A DNA stretch of 18,395 bases from Candidatus Kapaibacterium sp. (GTDB lineage: Bacteria; Bacteroidota; Ignavibacteria; Kapaibacteriales; Kapaibacteriaceae), in the NCBI GenBank assembly GCA_030830285.1, contig JAURNF010000001.1, positions 1-18,395 on the forward strand, in the 5' to 3' direction. Made by a program: the position numbers and the translations under genes. Below the pieces are notes generated by a model. That model was not told where the DNA came from, made no database searches, and worked only from the letters and a program-made list of their open reading frames with translations. Shown here piece by piece: positions 1 to 7,095 of this stretch (position 1 is the stretch's first letter; every line of letters starts with the position of its first letter).

Positions 1-614
1 TAGGTACTTCCAGCAATTGAACGTGCATACTCAACATACGCTTCGTCGAGAATCACAAGAACGTCTGGCGAAACCTGATCCATAAACCACACAAGCTCGT
101 CGTGTGTGATGTATGTGCCTGTTGGGTTGTTGGGATTAGCGATGTACACAACTTGCGTGGTTGCGTCAATGGCAGCAGCAAGACCGTGCACGTCGTATCG
201 ATAGCCTGGTAGCATCGGAACAAGTCGAAACTCACGGTCAGCCCCTTTCACGGCAATCGGGAAGCTGACAAATGAGCCTTCGCACGAGAGTGCTGTGCGC
301 CCTGGATGCAAGAACACGCGCATCAGCTGATGAATGATGGCATCGCTGCCATTACCGAGGCTGATACAGTCTGGCAAAACACCATGGAACTGAGCTAGAT
401 GTTTGCGAAGCTCTTGTCCGCCATCCGCGTAGAGCCCAACTGTAGTGAGCGCATTGACCGCAGCAGCGATAGCTCGCTGAGAGGCACCAAATGGATTTTC
501 ATTGGAGGCCAGCTTTTCTACATGGTCAAGTCCGTACTGGACCTTGATTTGCTCCGGTGAAGCACCAGGAGTGTAGGCGCTGATTGAGCGAAGATGTTCG
601 TTTGGTGAAATCAT
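1..614 (-). CDS. hisC: Histidinol-phosphate aminotransferase, N-terminal part (cut by window edge)
   Basis: PLP-dependent fold-type I aminotransferase that converts imidazole-acetol phosphate to histidinol phosphate in histidine synthesis. I translated it from the minus strand. It starts at ATG 614-612 and stays open to base 1, giving about 204 residues of an enzyme usually near 350-370. It has the HisC N-terminal signature LASNENPFG, then NPNNPTGT and the cofactor-contacting DEAYVEYA segment near residue 190. The Schiff-base lysine lies outside the window. The ATG overlaps the possible ATG of the divergent asparaginase gene (CATG at 612-615). No Shine-Dalgarno is visible. A perfect TAnnTTTG element sits 7 bases upstream. 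Without the C-terminal half, another HisC-like class I/II aminotransferase is possible, but the motifs favour HisC. Confidence 0.88.
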   Translation of the reverse strand, partial: MISPNEHLRSISAYTPGASPEQIKVQYGLDHVEKLASNENPFGASQRAIAAAVNALTTVGLYADGGQELRKHLAQFHGVLPDCISLGNGSDAIIHQLMRVFLHPGRTALSCEGSFVSFPIAVKGADREFRLVPMLPGYRYDVHGLAAAIDATTQVVYIANPNNPTGTYITHDELVWFMDQVSPDVLVILDEAYVEYARSIAGST

Positions 615-1692
615 GAGCCACAAAACTACGAACGGGGTCTCTATCTTCGCGGGTCTTCAACGATCGATTTATCCCGTGACACACCCCGCACGACCAACCA
701 TTGTCATCATCTTCACCGGTGGCACAATTGCCTCGACGCTCGATAGAGAGTGGGGCGGTGTTGTACCGAGTTTGACCGGTGGGGAAATCCTTGCCCGAAT
801 CCCTGAGATTAGGGGGCATGCAGACCTCAAGGTGCATGAGTTTGGGACGTTCCCGGGTCCACACATGACGCTCGAGCGCATGCACGACGTCCAACGAATA
901 GTGCAATCGTACGTTGACGATCCTTCGATCGACGGTGTGGTGATCACGCATGGTACCGATACACTGGAGGAAACAGCCTATTTCCTCGATTCAACAGTGT
1001 CAACAGAAAAGCCCATTGTGGTGGTTGGGGCAATGCGTAACAGCAGTGAACCAGATTGGGACGGACCACGTAATCTTCGCGACGCAGTCGCTGTAGCATC
1101 GAATGCCGCATCTCGCAGCTTGGGCGTGCTCATCTGCCTCGGCGGAGTACTCACGGCTGCTTCGGAGGCATCCAAGACCGATACACAAGACCTCTCCACA
1201 TTTACCAGTTTCGACTTTGGTCCAATCGGACGTATTGCGAACGGTGTAGTGATGATCCACCGCAGGCCGCTGCACAGAGAAGTGTTTTCGATTTCTGCAC
1301 TACCAGCCTTCGTCCCACTCTTAAAATCATACGCAGGCATGGACGGAACACTCATTCGCTGTGCTCGCGAGCGTGGAGCGCAAGGGCTGGTCGTTGAAGC
1401 CTTTGGCGCAGGCAACGTCACACCTGACGTGTTTCGTGAGATGCGCGATGCCGTTGATGCAGGCCTCCCGGTTGTGCTCGTATCGCGATGCCCGGTTGGA
1501 CGCATTGAGCATATTTACGCCTACGAGGGGGCCGGCAAGCACCTTCATGAAGCTGGCGTGATATTCGCAGATTACCTTAACGGACAGAAGGCGCGGATCA
1601 AGCTGATCTGTGCACTTGCAGCTGGACGAAGTGCTGGTGAGATTCGCAGATCGTTTGAATGGATGGATGCAGAGGGGGTTCGTAACGCATGA
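613..1692 (+). CDS. L-asparaginase (bacterial type I/II fold)
   Basis: Hydrolyses L-asparagine to aspartate and ammonia. Numbering from ATG 613 (359 residues): FTGGTIAS carries the nucleophile T38; HGTDTLEETAYFL carries T115 and D116; VVGAMR follows; K188 sits in ASKTDT. These are the catalytic residues of the family. The C-terminal domain has the usual PVVLVSRCPVGRI block. No signal peptide is visible, so it is probably cytoplasmic. The 21 residues before an in-frame GTG at 676 look non-native, because related enzymes begin just before the TGGTIAS strand. The true start may therefore be GTG 676 (338 residues). ATG 613 has only a weak GGTGA upstream, and GTG 676 has no visible ribosome-binding site. 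It overlaps alr by 4 bases (ATGA), so the two are probably co-translated. A glutaminase side activity cannot be judged from sequence. Confidence 0.9.
   Translation: MSHKTTNGVSIFAGLQRSIYPVTHPARPTIVIIFTGGTIASTLDREWGGVVPSLTGGEILARIPEIRGHADLKVHEFGTFPGPHMTLERMHDVQRIVQSYVDDPSIDGVVITHGTDTLEETAYFLDSTVSTEKPIVVVGAMRNSSEPDWDGPRNLRDAVAVASNAASRSLGVLICLGGVLTAASEASKTDTQDLSTFTSFDFGPIGRIANGVVMIHRRPLHREVFSISALPAFVPLLKSYAGMDGTLIRCARERGAQGLVVEAFGAGNVTPDVFREMRDAVDAGLPVVLVSRCPVGRIEHIYAYEGAGKHLHEAGVIFADYLNGQKARIKLICALAAGRSAGEIRRSFEWMDAEGVRNA
621..628 (-). promoter_or_regulatory. Candidate Bacteroidota-type -7 element for hisC
   Basis: On the minus strand the bases read TAGTTTTG, an exact match to the TAnnTTTG -7 element of Bacteroidota sigma factors. 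It ends 7 bases before the hisC ATG, which would imply a leaderless or nearly leaderless transcript. No good -33 TTG was found at the usual 17-23 base spacing. It would also lie inside the asparaginase gene if that gene starts at 613. This is a weak call based on one short motif. Confidence 0.25.
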
Positions 1693-2828
1693 GAAGCACG
1701 GTAGCCACCATAGACCTAGATGCGCTTGCATGGAATTACCAGGTACTTCGATCTCAGATTGGAGATCGGGCGATGTTGGGCATGGTCAAGGCCAACGCAT
1801 ATGGTCATGGAATGATCGGGGTTGCACGGACGCTTCAGCATCTGGGTATTGATATGCTCGGCACTGCGTTCGTGACCGAAGCTCAGGAGCTTCGCGATGC
1901 AGGGATTACTGCCCCCATCATGGTGTTGACCCAGGTGGAGCCCCATGAAGCTAATCAGGCAGTCGCACTAGGGTTAATCACCGTGATCGGAGATCTGGCG
2001 CAGGCTCAGGCACTCGCAGAGGCAGCACGCCGCGCGCATACCACTGCCGAGGTCCATCTCTATGTCGACACAGGAATGAGCCGCGACGGTGTTCGTGCCC
2101 ACGATGCTGTGGCATTTGCGACGCAACTTGTTGCGATGGAAGGGCTTCGCTGCACAGGTATCTGTACGCACTTTGCCACGGCTGACGATCCGCATAATCC
2201 GTTCATGGTCGAGCAGTTATCCACTTTTCGACGAGTTGTCGAACAATGTGCCTCTGCTGGGTGTAGCTTTGCGACAGTTCACGCAGCCAATTCTGGCGCG
2301 CTGTGGCAATCGTCAGAAGCACATCTTTCGCTCGTTCGCCCGGGACTTTCGCTCTATGGCTATGCATCTGCAACGTCATCGGCAGGATCCCTACGTCCAG
2401 TGATGCGCATATCCTCTGCTGTTGTCTCACTTCGTCGAGTCTGGCCAGGAGATACGGTCAGTTACGGACGTCGATACATGGTAACAGAAGAGTCGACGAT
2501 AGCGACAGTTCCGATTGGATACGGGGACGGGTATATGCGCGCACTTACTGGATCGGCGCAATGTCTGATCCGTGGGAAACGGTACCCTGTTGTTGGCACA
2601 ATCTGTATGGATGAAATCATGGTCAACGTCGGTAATGACGCGATCGAACTTGGCGACGAAGTTGTGCTCTGTGGAACACAACACGTGGACCAAGTTGGTG
2701 GAGCAATCGATGTTGACGAGCTCGCGACATGGGCATCGACGATTCCGTATGAGATTACAACGGCCGTATCTGCGCGAGTACCCCGATTGTTCAAAGGAGC
2801 TCTTGCCGGCATCGCGCAAGGTTCGTAA
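1689..2828 (+). CDS. alr: Alanine racemase
   Basis: PLP enzyme that interconverts L- and D-alanine to supply D-Ala for peptidoglycan. The length of 379 residues is normal. The TIM-barrel N-terminus carries the PLP lysine K34 in MVKANAYGHG. RPGLSLYG (from R217) contacts the cofactor phosphate. The C-terminal beta domain carries the second catalytic base Y259 in VSYGRRY and the CMD motif at 306-308, which reads CMDE where CMDQ or CMDM is common. The start overlaps the asparaginase stop (ATGA), with a G-rich GAGGGGG stretch about 10 bases upstream. It is followed 12 bases later by scpA, making one operon of unrelated housekeeping functions. Confidence 0.96.
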   Translation: MRSTVATIDLDALAWNYQVLRSQIGDRAMLGMVKANAYGHGMIGVARTLQHLGIDMLGTAFVTEAQELRDAGITAPIMVLTQVEPHEANQAVALGLITVIGDLAQAQALAEAARRAHTTAEVHLYVDTGMSRDGVRAHDAVAFATQLVAMEGLRCTGICTHFATADDPHNPFMVEQLSTFRRVVEQCASAGCSFATVHAANSGALWQSSEAHLSLVRPGLSLYGYASATSSAGSLRPVMRISSAVVSLRRVWPGDTVSYGRRYMVTEESTIATVPIGYGDGYMRALTGSAQCLIRGKRYPVVGTICMDEIMVNVGNDAIELGDEVVLCGTQHVDQVGGAIDVDELATWASTIPYEITTAVSARVPRLFKGALAGIAQGS

Positions 2829-2840
2829 CAACTGCACACC

Positions 2841-3620
2841 ATGTATAGCGTTCGACTTCAGAATTTCGAGGGACCATTAGATCTCCTGCTCTTCTTCATC
2901 AAACGAGATGAGCTGGACATCTACGACATCCCCATAGCCTCGATAACGCAAGAGTTTCTCGAGTACGTAAAGGTGCTTGAGCTTCTCGACCTTGAACTTG
3001 CGGGCGAATTCATCGTTATGGCGTCGATGCTTGTCCAGATCAAGGCGCAAATGCTTCTTCCTCGCGAGGAAACAGCCGCGTCGGTGCTCGGTGAGATTGA
3101 TGATGACGATCCTCGTGCTGAGCTTGTCAAGCGGTTGCTGGAATACAAGCGCTTCCGCGAAGCCTCCGACTCACTTGCACTATCAGTAGAGAACCAGCGA
3201 TATGTGATGTATCGCAACGTGTTCGAGGCAGAAGAGATTCACGCCGCAGAAACAGGTGCCTATCGAAACGCGACGTTGTTTGATTTGCTGAAGGCGCTAA
3301 AGCGTGCTATTGAGCGCGCTCCAGAGAAGCCAGATCCGCACGTCGTCACGCGCTTCCCAATCACCGTCGAAGAAAAATCCGAAGAGATCGTTCACATGCT
3401 TCGTCAGCGTCCATCAGTTCGATTCTTCGAGCTCATCGGCGGACTGACGAAGATGCACATCGTTGTCACGTTCTTGGCACTTCTTGAGCTAGCCAAGCTG
3501 CATCGAATCATTGTGCAACAAGACGAGCGTTTCGACGACATTATCATTGCTACTCGACCAGATGAATCTGCGCCAAGCGGAGAATCTCCAGAGCAGTCAA
3601 TTCAGGATGAAGGACAATGA
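2841..3620 (+). CDS. scpA: Segregation and condensation protein A (kleisin)
   Basis: Kleisin subunit of the bacterial SMC-ScpAB condensin, which bridges SMC heads and ScpB and helps compact and segregate the chromosome. The length of 259 residues is typical. The N-terminus has the family signature: FEGPLDLLLFFI, then DELDIYDIPIASIT, which contacts the SMC neck. The C-terminal winged helix includes RFFELIGG and VVTFLALLELAKL (about 190-225), followed by a short acidic, disordered tail. It starts 12 bases after alr and overlaps scpB by 4 bases (ATGA), the usual scpA-scpB arrangement. SMC itself is not in the window. Confidence 0.97.
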   Translation: MYSVRLQNFEGPLDLLLFFIKRDELDIYDIPIASITQEFLEYVKVLELLDLELAGEFIVMASMLVQIKAQMLLPREETAASVLGEIDDDDPRAELVKRLLEYKRFREASDSLALSVENQRYVMYRNVFEAEEIHAAETGAYRNATLFDLLKALKRAIERAPEKPDPHVVTRFPITVEEKSEEIVHMLRQRPSVRFFELIGGLTKMHIVVTFLALLELAKLHRIIVQQDERFDDIIIATRPDESAPSGESPEQSIQDEGQ

Positions 3621-4591
3621 CCGATTTAGAACATGAGCAGCTAGAGCGCGCGGTTGAACAGCGCGAACTACCATACTTCTTTACACTCGAGCGGAGTGAG
3701 CAGCTCCATGCACTTGAAGCGTTGATCTTCGCAAGTGAAGAGCCGCTGACCAATCGCATGCTACACCGATTGCTCGTGTTGGAAGACCCATCGCAGCAGG
3801 TTCCAGGACAGCAGCAGTTGCCACTAGAGGGTGAGCAGACACAGGCTGTGCCCGAGACAGTAGTCCCGACATTTGATGTGCCGAAAGAATTCTTCGACGA
3901 GCTTGTCGAAGAGATCAACGATCAGTTAGAGCGTGTCGAGCGGCCATATCGTATCGTGAAGATTGCAGGCGGGTTTCAATTCGCCACGACGCCAGCGCAC
4001 GGTCTTCTTGTTCAACGACTTCTCAAAGCTAAGAACCGTCGTCGCCTGACGCAGGCAGCACTCGAAACAGTTGCGATCATTGCTTACCGACAGCCCATTA
4101 CGAAGGCAGAGATTGACGCAATTCGAGGTGTGAACAGTGGGGAAGTGGTGAACTCTCTCGTTGAAAAGCAACTCGTCGCAATGGTTGGTCGAGCCGAAAC
4201 ACTCGGTAAACCGCTTCTCTATGGAACTACAGAGGAGTTCTTGCGTGTGTTTGGTCTCAACGATATCTCCGACTTGCCGAAGCTTCGCGAGATCGATGAT
4301 TTGATCAAGACGACAACAACGATGATTGATCTCGATGATTCGATATCGATCAAGACAGATCATCGCACGCTGCGGAAGCAATTGGCTCTTCTCCTCGACG
4401 GAGATTCGGCGCAACCAGATGCAGATGCAGGTTCTGCCGCAGAGGCGACCTCAGGTGCCTACTGGCATCACTCAATGGAAAACGAGGCTGAGCAAGGCTT
4501 GGTTGAAGATCCAGAGCCGGGTACGTGGGAAGGCGATGAAGCTCCTGGCGATGTGGATAACCCAGCAAGTGCTAATGAAACAAGCGACTAA
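3617..4591 (+). CDS. scpB: Segregation and condensation protein B, with extended linker and tail
   Basis: Partner of ScpA in SMC condensin. It is a dimeric tandem winged-helix protein. Core motifs are ALEALIFASEEPL (about 32-44), GGFQFATTP (118-126), LTQAALETVAIIAYRQPITKAEIDAIRGVNS (144-174) and LLYGTTEEFLRVFGLNDISDLP (200-221). At 324 residues it is far longer than the usual 180-220. There is an extra N-terminus of about 28 residues, a Q/P/E-rich insert at roughly 57-88 inside the first winged helix, and an acidic, low-complexity tail from about 240 to 324. The start overlaps the scpA stop (ATGA), with AGGA about 9 bases upstream. It is the last gene of the asparaginase-alr-scpAB operon. Confidence 0.95.
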   Translation: MTDLEHEQLERAVEQRELPYFFTLERSEQLHALEALIFASEEPLTNRMLHRLLVLEDPSQQVPGQQQLPLEGEQTQAVPETVVPTFDVPKEFFDELVEEINDQLERVERPYRIVKIAGGFQFATTPAHGLLVQRLLKAKNRRRLTQAALETVAIIAYRQPITKAEIDAIRGVNSGEVVNSLVEKQLVAMVGRAETLGKPLLYGTTEEFLRVFGLNDISDLPKLREIDDLIKTTTTMIDLDDSISIKTDHRTLRKQLALLLDGDSAQPDADAGSAAEATSGAYWHHSMENEAEQGLVEDPEPGTWEGDEAPGDVDNPASANETSD

Positions 4592-4624
4592 CTGCACATC
4601 TTGAAAGGCTGATTTGTACTGGAA

Positions 4625-4654
4625 ACTGTAAACACTGTAACGGTTTTCACTGTA
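4625..4654 (+). repeat. Three direct copies of ACTGTA between scpB and alkB
   Basis: ACTGTA occurs at 4625-4630, 4634-4639 and 4649-4654, spaced 9 and 15 bases apart, in AT-rich sequence just after scpB. This could be an operator cluster near a promoter for the downstream leader and alkB. A TTGAAA at 4601-4606 lies upstream but has no convincing -10 partner. The hexamer matches no regulator site I can name with confidence. The direct repeats are certain, but their function is a guess. Confidence 0.4.
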
Positions 4655-4791
4655 TGTTGTTAGTCAGGGATGTTGTGTTACCTGTGATGCAGAACGGTAG
4701 TCATGCACCGACCCTTACCCAGAGAGGGGCATCACGCAACTAGGCCGCAGCATATGCTCCATGCCGTAAAACCCCTCCTCGGCATGGACGG

Positions 4792-4818
4792 ACCCCACCA
4801 GTAATGGTGGGGTTTTTT
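4792..4818 (+). terminator. Intrinsic terminator
   Basis: A perfect 9-pair stem, ACCCCACCA (4792-4800) and TGGTGGGGT (4805-4813), closes a GTAA tetraloop. It runs into six T residues (4813-4818). This is a strong Rho-independent terminator for the plus strand and can end the asparaginase-scpB operon. Because it stops only 12 bases before the alkB ATG, it could also act as an attenuator for alkB. On the minus strand there is no T tract, so it is not bidirectional. Confidence 0.93.
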
Positions 4819-4830
4819 GTTTCTTGCGAC

Positions 4831-5406
4831 ATGCAAGCATATCCAGATATCGACCTGATCGAACGAATTCTACCCGACATGAGCGAGGGCGAGGTGCTGC
4901 ATTCGCTCATGCATGAGATTGCATGGCGCGACGAGCAGATTAGAATCTTCGGAAAGACGATGATGCAGCCGAGGCGCATCGCATGGTATGGCGACCGTGA
5001 TGCGCTGTATACCTATTCAGGTATTACACATGAGCCATTGCCATGGATACCGATCTTGCAGACGTTACGAGACGCTGTCGAGGAAATCGCTGGAGCACAC
5101 TTCAACAGCGTTCTCTGTAATCTTTATCGAAATGGACAGGACTCGATGGGATATCACAGCGATGATGAACCCGAGTTAGGCCGTCACCCTGTGATCGCAT
5201 CCTTTAGTATTGGGGCCGAGAGAGCACTGCACTTCCGTCACCGAATGGATGCGTCGATACCAACGGTTAAGATGGTGCTGCCTTCGATGAGTGTGCTTGT
5301 GATGAAAGGTGCCACGCAGGAACATTGGAAGCATGCGTTACCGAAAACGAAGATGGTCGTTGCACCGCGGATCAATCTCACGTTTCGACACGTACATCAG
5401 AGGTAA
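4831..5406 (+). CDS. alkB: AlkB-type Fe(II)/2-oxoglutarate dioxygenase (ALKBH2/3-like)
   Basis: Oxidative demethylase family that repairs N-alkylated bases (such as 1-methyladenine and 3-methylcytosine) in DNA or RNA. Numbering from ATG 4831 (191 residues): the double-stranded beta-helix has iron ligands H109 and D111 in YHSDDE and H168 in HWKHALPKT; R180 and R186 in PRINLTFR bind 2-oxoglutarate. NLYRNGQDSMGYHSDDE and the short length resemble the ALKBH2/3-like bacterial proteins more than E. coli AlkB. An upstream in-frame ATG at 4804 lies inside the terminator loop and adds residues with no family match, so I prefer 4831. No Shine-Dalgarno is visible. The gene ends at the base next to the stop of the convergent metallo-hydrolase gene. 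Exact substrate unknown. Confidence 0.9.
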   Translation: MQAYPDIDLIERILPDMSEGEVLHSLMHEIAWRDEQIRIFGKTMMQPRRIAWYGDRDALYTYSGITHEPLPWIPILQTLRDAVEEIAGAHFNSVLCNLYRNGQDSMGYHSDDEPELGRHPVIASFSIGAERALHFRHRMDASIPTVKMVLPSMSVLVMKGATQEHWKHALPKTKMVVAPRINLTFRHVHQR

Positions 5407-6180
5407 CTACGATGTTGTGTTGACGACCATGCCATCAATGGCAAACTCGACTCCATCAGGAAGGCGTTGCATGTCACGTGCGTGAAGGATCTGATGTGCG
5501 ATGTGGGTGAGAATCGCGCGTCTAGGTTTCAGATGGTTCACAATCTCGAGGGCCTGATCAATTGTAAAGTGCGTTGGGTGTTCTTCCCAGCGCAGACCAT
5601 CGATAATGAGCGTATCAAGGCCTTGCAGGCGATCGAGTGCGTGTACAGGAATGTGATTTGTATCAGTACAGTAGGCGACATCACCGAAGCGATACCCGTA
5701 GACCTTCATTGATGCGCCGTGAAGCATCGGGATTGGAACAATAGGGATTGTGCCGATAGAGAATGGATCATCGGTGATGATATGCTGTTCGATTGAGGGA
5801 ACCGACGCACCAGTAGAGACTACATCGCCAAACGCATAGGGGAACGTCGAACGCAGCACGTCTAACGTCTCCTGCATGCCATAGATCGGCAGTGGACGTC
5901 CACTGCGAAAGTTGTACGGACGTATGTCGTCGAACCCACCGATGTGATCGAAGTGATGATGTGTGAACAGCACTGCATCGATCTCGAGCACCTTGTGCTG
6001 AAGCATCTGTTGCCGAAAGTCAGACGATGTGTCAACGACAAGCGTCGTGGTATCGTCTTGCACGAGCAGGGATGTACGAAGACGCGTATCGCGTGGATCT
6101 GTACTCGTGCACGTTGCGCACTCGCAGGCTACAGAAGGAACGCCTGTCGATGTGCCGCTGCCGAGAATCGTGAAACGCAT
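5407..6180 (-). CDS. PhnP-like metallo-beta-lactamase-fold hydrolase
   Basis: MBL-fold metal-dependent hydrolase of the PhnP-like type, probably a cyclic-phosphate or phosphodiester hydrolase. Numbering from ATG 6180 (257 residues): the N-terminal GSGTSTGVP is followed by the Cys triad C19-x-C21-x2-C24, like the structural zinc site of PhnP. THHHFDHIGG (H74, H76, D78, H79) and CTDTN supply the dinuclear metal site. ILTHIAHQ gives late histidines. No phn (phosphonate) genes are nearby, so PhnP's own reaction cannot be assumed. It follows lipA with a one-base overlap (TGATG), so the two are translationally coupled; a GTG one codon earlier (6183) is the alternative start. Its stop directly abuts the alkB stop, with no terminator between them. 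Confidence 0.88.
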   Translation of the reverse strand: MRFTILGSGTSTGVPSVACECATCTSTDPRDTRLRTSLLVQDDTTTLVVDTSSDFRQQMLQHKVLEIDAVLFTHHHFDHIGGFDDIRPYNFRSGRPLPIYGMQETLDVLRSTFPYAFGDVVSTGASVPSIEQHIITDDPFSIGTIPIVPIPMLHGASMKVYGYRFGDVAYCTDTNHIPVHALDRLQGLDTLIIDGLRWEEHPTHFTIDQALEIVNHLKPRRAILTHIAHQILHARDMQRLPDGVEFAIDGMVVNTTS

Positions 6181-7064
6181 CACACGTGACGTTCAGCGTG
6201 ATACGAGCTACGGACGAGAGGTCCAGACTCCACCACGGCAAAGCCCATCTCGAGGCCGACCTTGCGGTAATGTGCGAATTCGTCTGGGTGGACGAAACGA
6301 TCGACCGGAAGGTGATTCTTCGTCGGCTGAAGGTACTGTCCAAGTGTGAGGATGTCGACGTTGACGCCGCGGAGCTCTTTCATCACCTCGAGAACTTCTG
6401 TCGGAGTTTCTCCAAGTCCAAGCATTACGCCTGTCTTCGTGCGCATACCCTGACGCTTCGACTCACGCAGCACATCCAACGTCCAGTGGAACTTGCCCTG
6501 CGGACGCACGTGACGATACAGACGTGGAACGGTTTCGGTGTTGTGATTGAGAATGTTAGGACGCGCATCAATTACGCGCTGGAGATTCTCCATGTTGCCC
6601 TTGAAGTCGGGGATCAACACCTCGATAGTCGTATTCGGCGAAAGCTCGCGTGTTCGGAGGATTGTTTCGGCCCAAATCGTTGAACCGCCATCCTTCATCT
6701 CATCGCGATTGACAGACGTGATAACGCAGTGCTTGAGATTCATCGAGGCAACTGCTTCGGCTACGCGACGTGGCTCGTCGGTATCGACTGCGAGCGGACG
6801 TCCGGTTTTGACGGCACAGAAACCGCACGAGCGGGTGCACGTGTCGCCATGAATCATGAACGTTGCAGTACCAGCATTCCAGCACTCTGTAATGTTCGGA
6901 CAGCGAGCTTCCTCACACACTGTGTGCAGGGCCTTCGACCTCATCATTGACTTTACACGAGCGTAGTCTTCTCCGCCAGGCGCACGCACCTTAAGCCACT
7001 CAGGACGACGTCCTTGAAGCTGTTCAGGAGGGGGAAGTACTGGGAGTTCGAACGTTGGTTCCAT
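6180..7064 (-). CDS. lipA: Lipoyl synthase
   Basis: Radical-SAM enzyme that inserts two sulfurs into protein-bound octanoyl groups to make lipoyl cofactors for pyruvate and 2-oxoglutarate dehydrogenases and glycine cleavage. 294 residues, normal length. The auxiliary cluster ligands are C50, C55 and C61 (CEEARCPNITEC). The radical-SAM cluster ligands are C76, C80 and C83 (CTRSCGFC). The C-terminal RSSY (285-288) supplies the serine ligand to the auxiliary cluster. HNTETVPRLY and MLGLGE are also diagnostic. ATG 7064 has no clear Shine-Dalgarno. It lies 31 bases after the small TolB-like gene and overlaps the MBL hydrolase gene by one base. No lipB or lplA is in the window. Confidence 0.98.
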   Translation of the reverse strand: MEPTFELPVLPPPEQLQGRRPEWLKVRAPGGEDYARVKSMMRSKALHTVCEEARCPNITECWNAGTATFMIHGDTCTRSCGFCAVKTGRPLAVDTDEPRRVAEAVASMNLKHCVITSVNRDEMKDGGSTIWAETILRTRELSPNTTIEVLIPDFKGNMENLQRVIDARPNILNHNTETVPRLYRHVRPQGKFHWTLDVLRESKRQGMRTKTGVMLGLGETPTEVLEVMKELRGVNVDILTLGQYLQPTKNHLPVDRFVHPDEFAHYRKVGLEMGFAVVESGPLVRSSYHAERHV

Positions 7065-7095
7065 GATTCGTTGCTGATGATCGTAGTGTGTGGTG

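Larger units (their letters stand above)
4617..4818 (+). promoter_or_regulatory. Candidate structured leader / transcription attenuator upstream of alkB
   Basis: The scpB-alkB spacer contains a set of complementary segments. CAGG 4665-4668 can pair with CCTG 4681-4684. GTGATGC 4684-4690 pairs with GCATCAC 4729-4735 and encloses two small hairpins, CGGT/ACCG (4695-4698/4707-4710) and CCCTT/GAGGG (4712-4716/4724-4728). TCCATGCC 4758-4765 pairs with GGCATGGA 4781-4788. The loop of that last hairpin, AAAACCCC (4768-4775), is exactly complementary to GGGGTTTT (4809-4816) in the terminator's 3' arm, and extends to 10 pairs with one mismatch. GAGGGG 4724-4729 can instead pair with CCCCTC 4772-4777. 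Such mutually exclusive pairings are what a terminator/antiterminator switch would have. It matches no riboswitch class I recognise. It could instead be a free small RNA or the 3' UTR of scpB. The pairings were found by eye, without energy calculation. Confidence 0.45.

Noticed and set aside
526..951. Minus-strand 141-codon frame over the asparaginase gene
   Set aside because: It is a shadow frame of two real genes: its end covers the start of hisC out of frame, and it has no protein family features.
4625..4690. Possible cobalamin riboswitch (CACTGTAACGG and AGTCAGG...ACCTG fragments)
   Set aside because: The fragments resemble parts of the B12 box, but the GCCACTG and GGGAAGG core elements and the correct order are missing, and the downstream gene is alkB, not a B12 gene.
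4600..4818. Possible 6S RNA, SRP RNA or tmRNA
   Set aside because: There is no GGAAGCAGC-type SRP loop, no tmRNA tag or tRNA-like end, and no long closing stem with central bubble as in 6S RNA.
4804..4830. Upstream alkB start at ATG 4804
   Set aside because: It lies in the loop of the intrinsic terminator and would encode residues from the terminator stem and T tract; ATG 4831 fits the family better.
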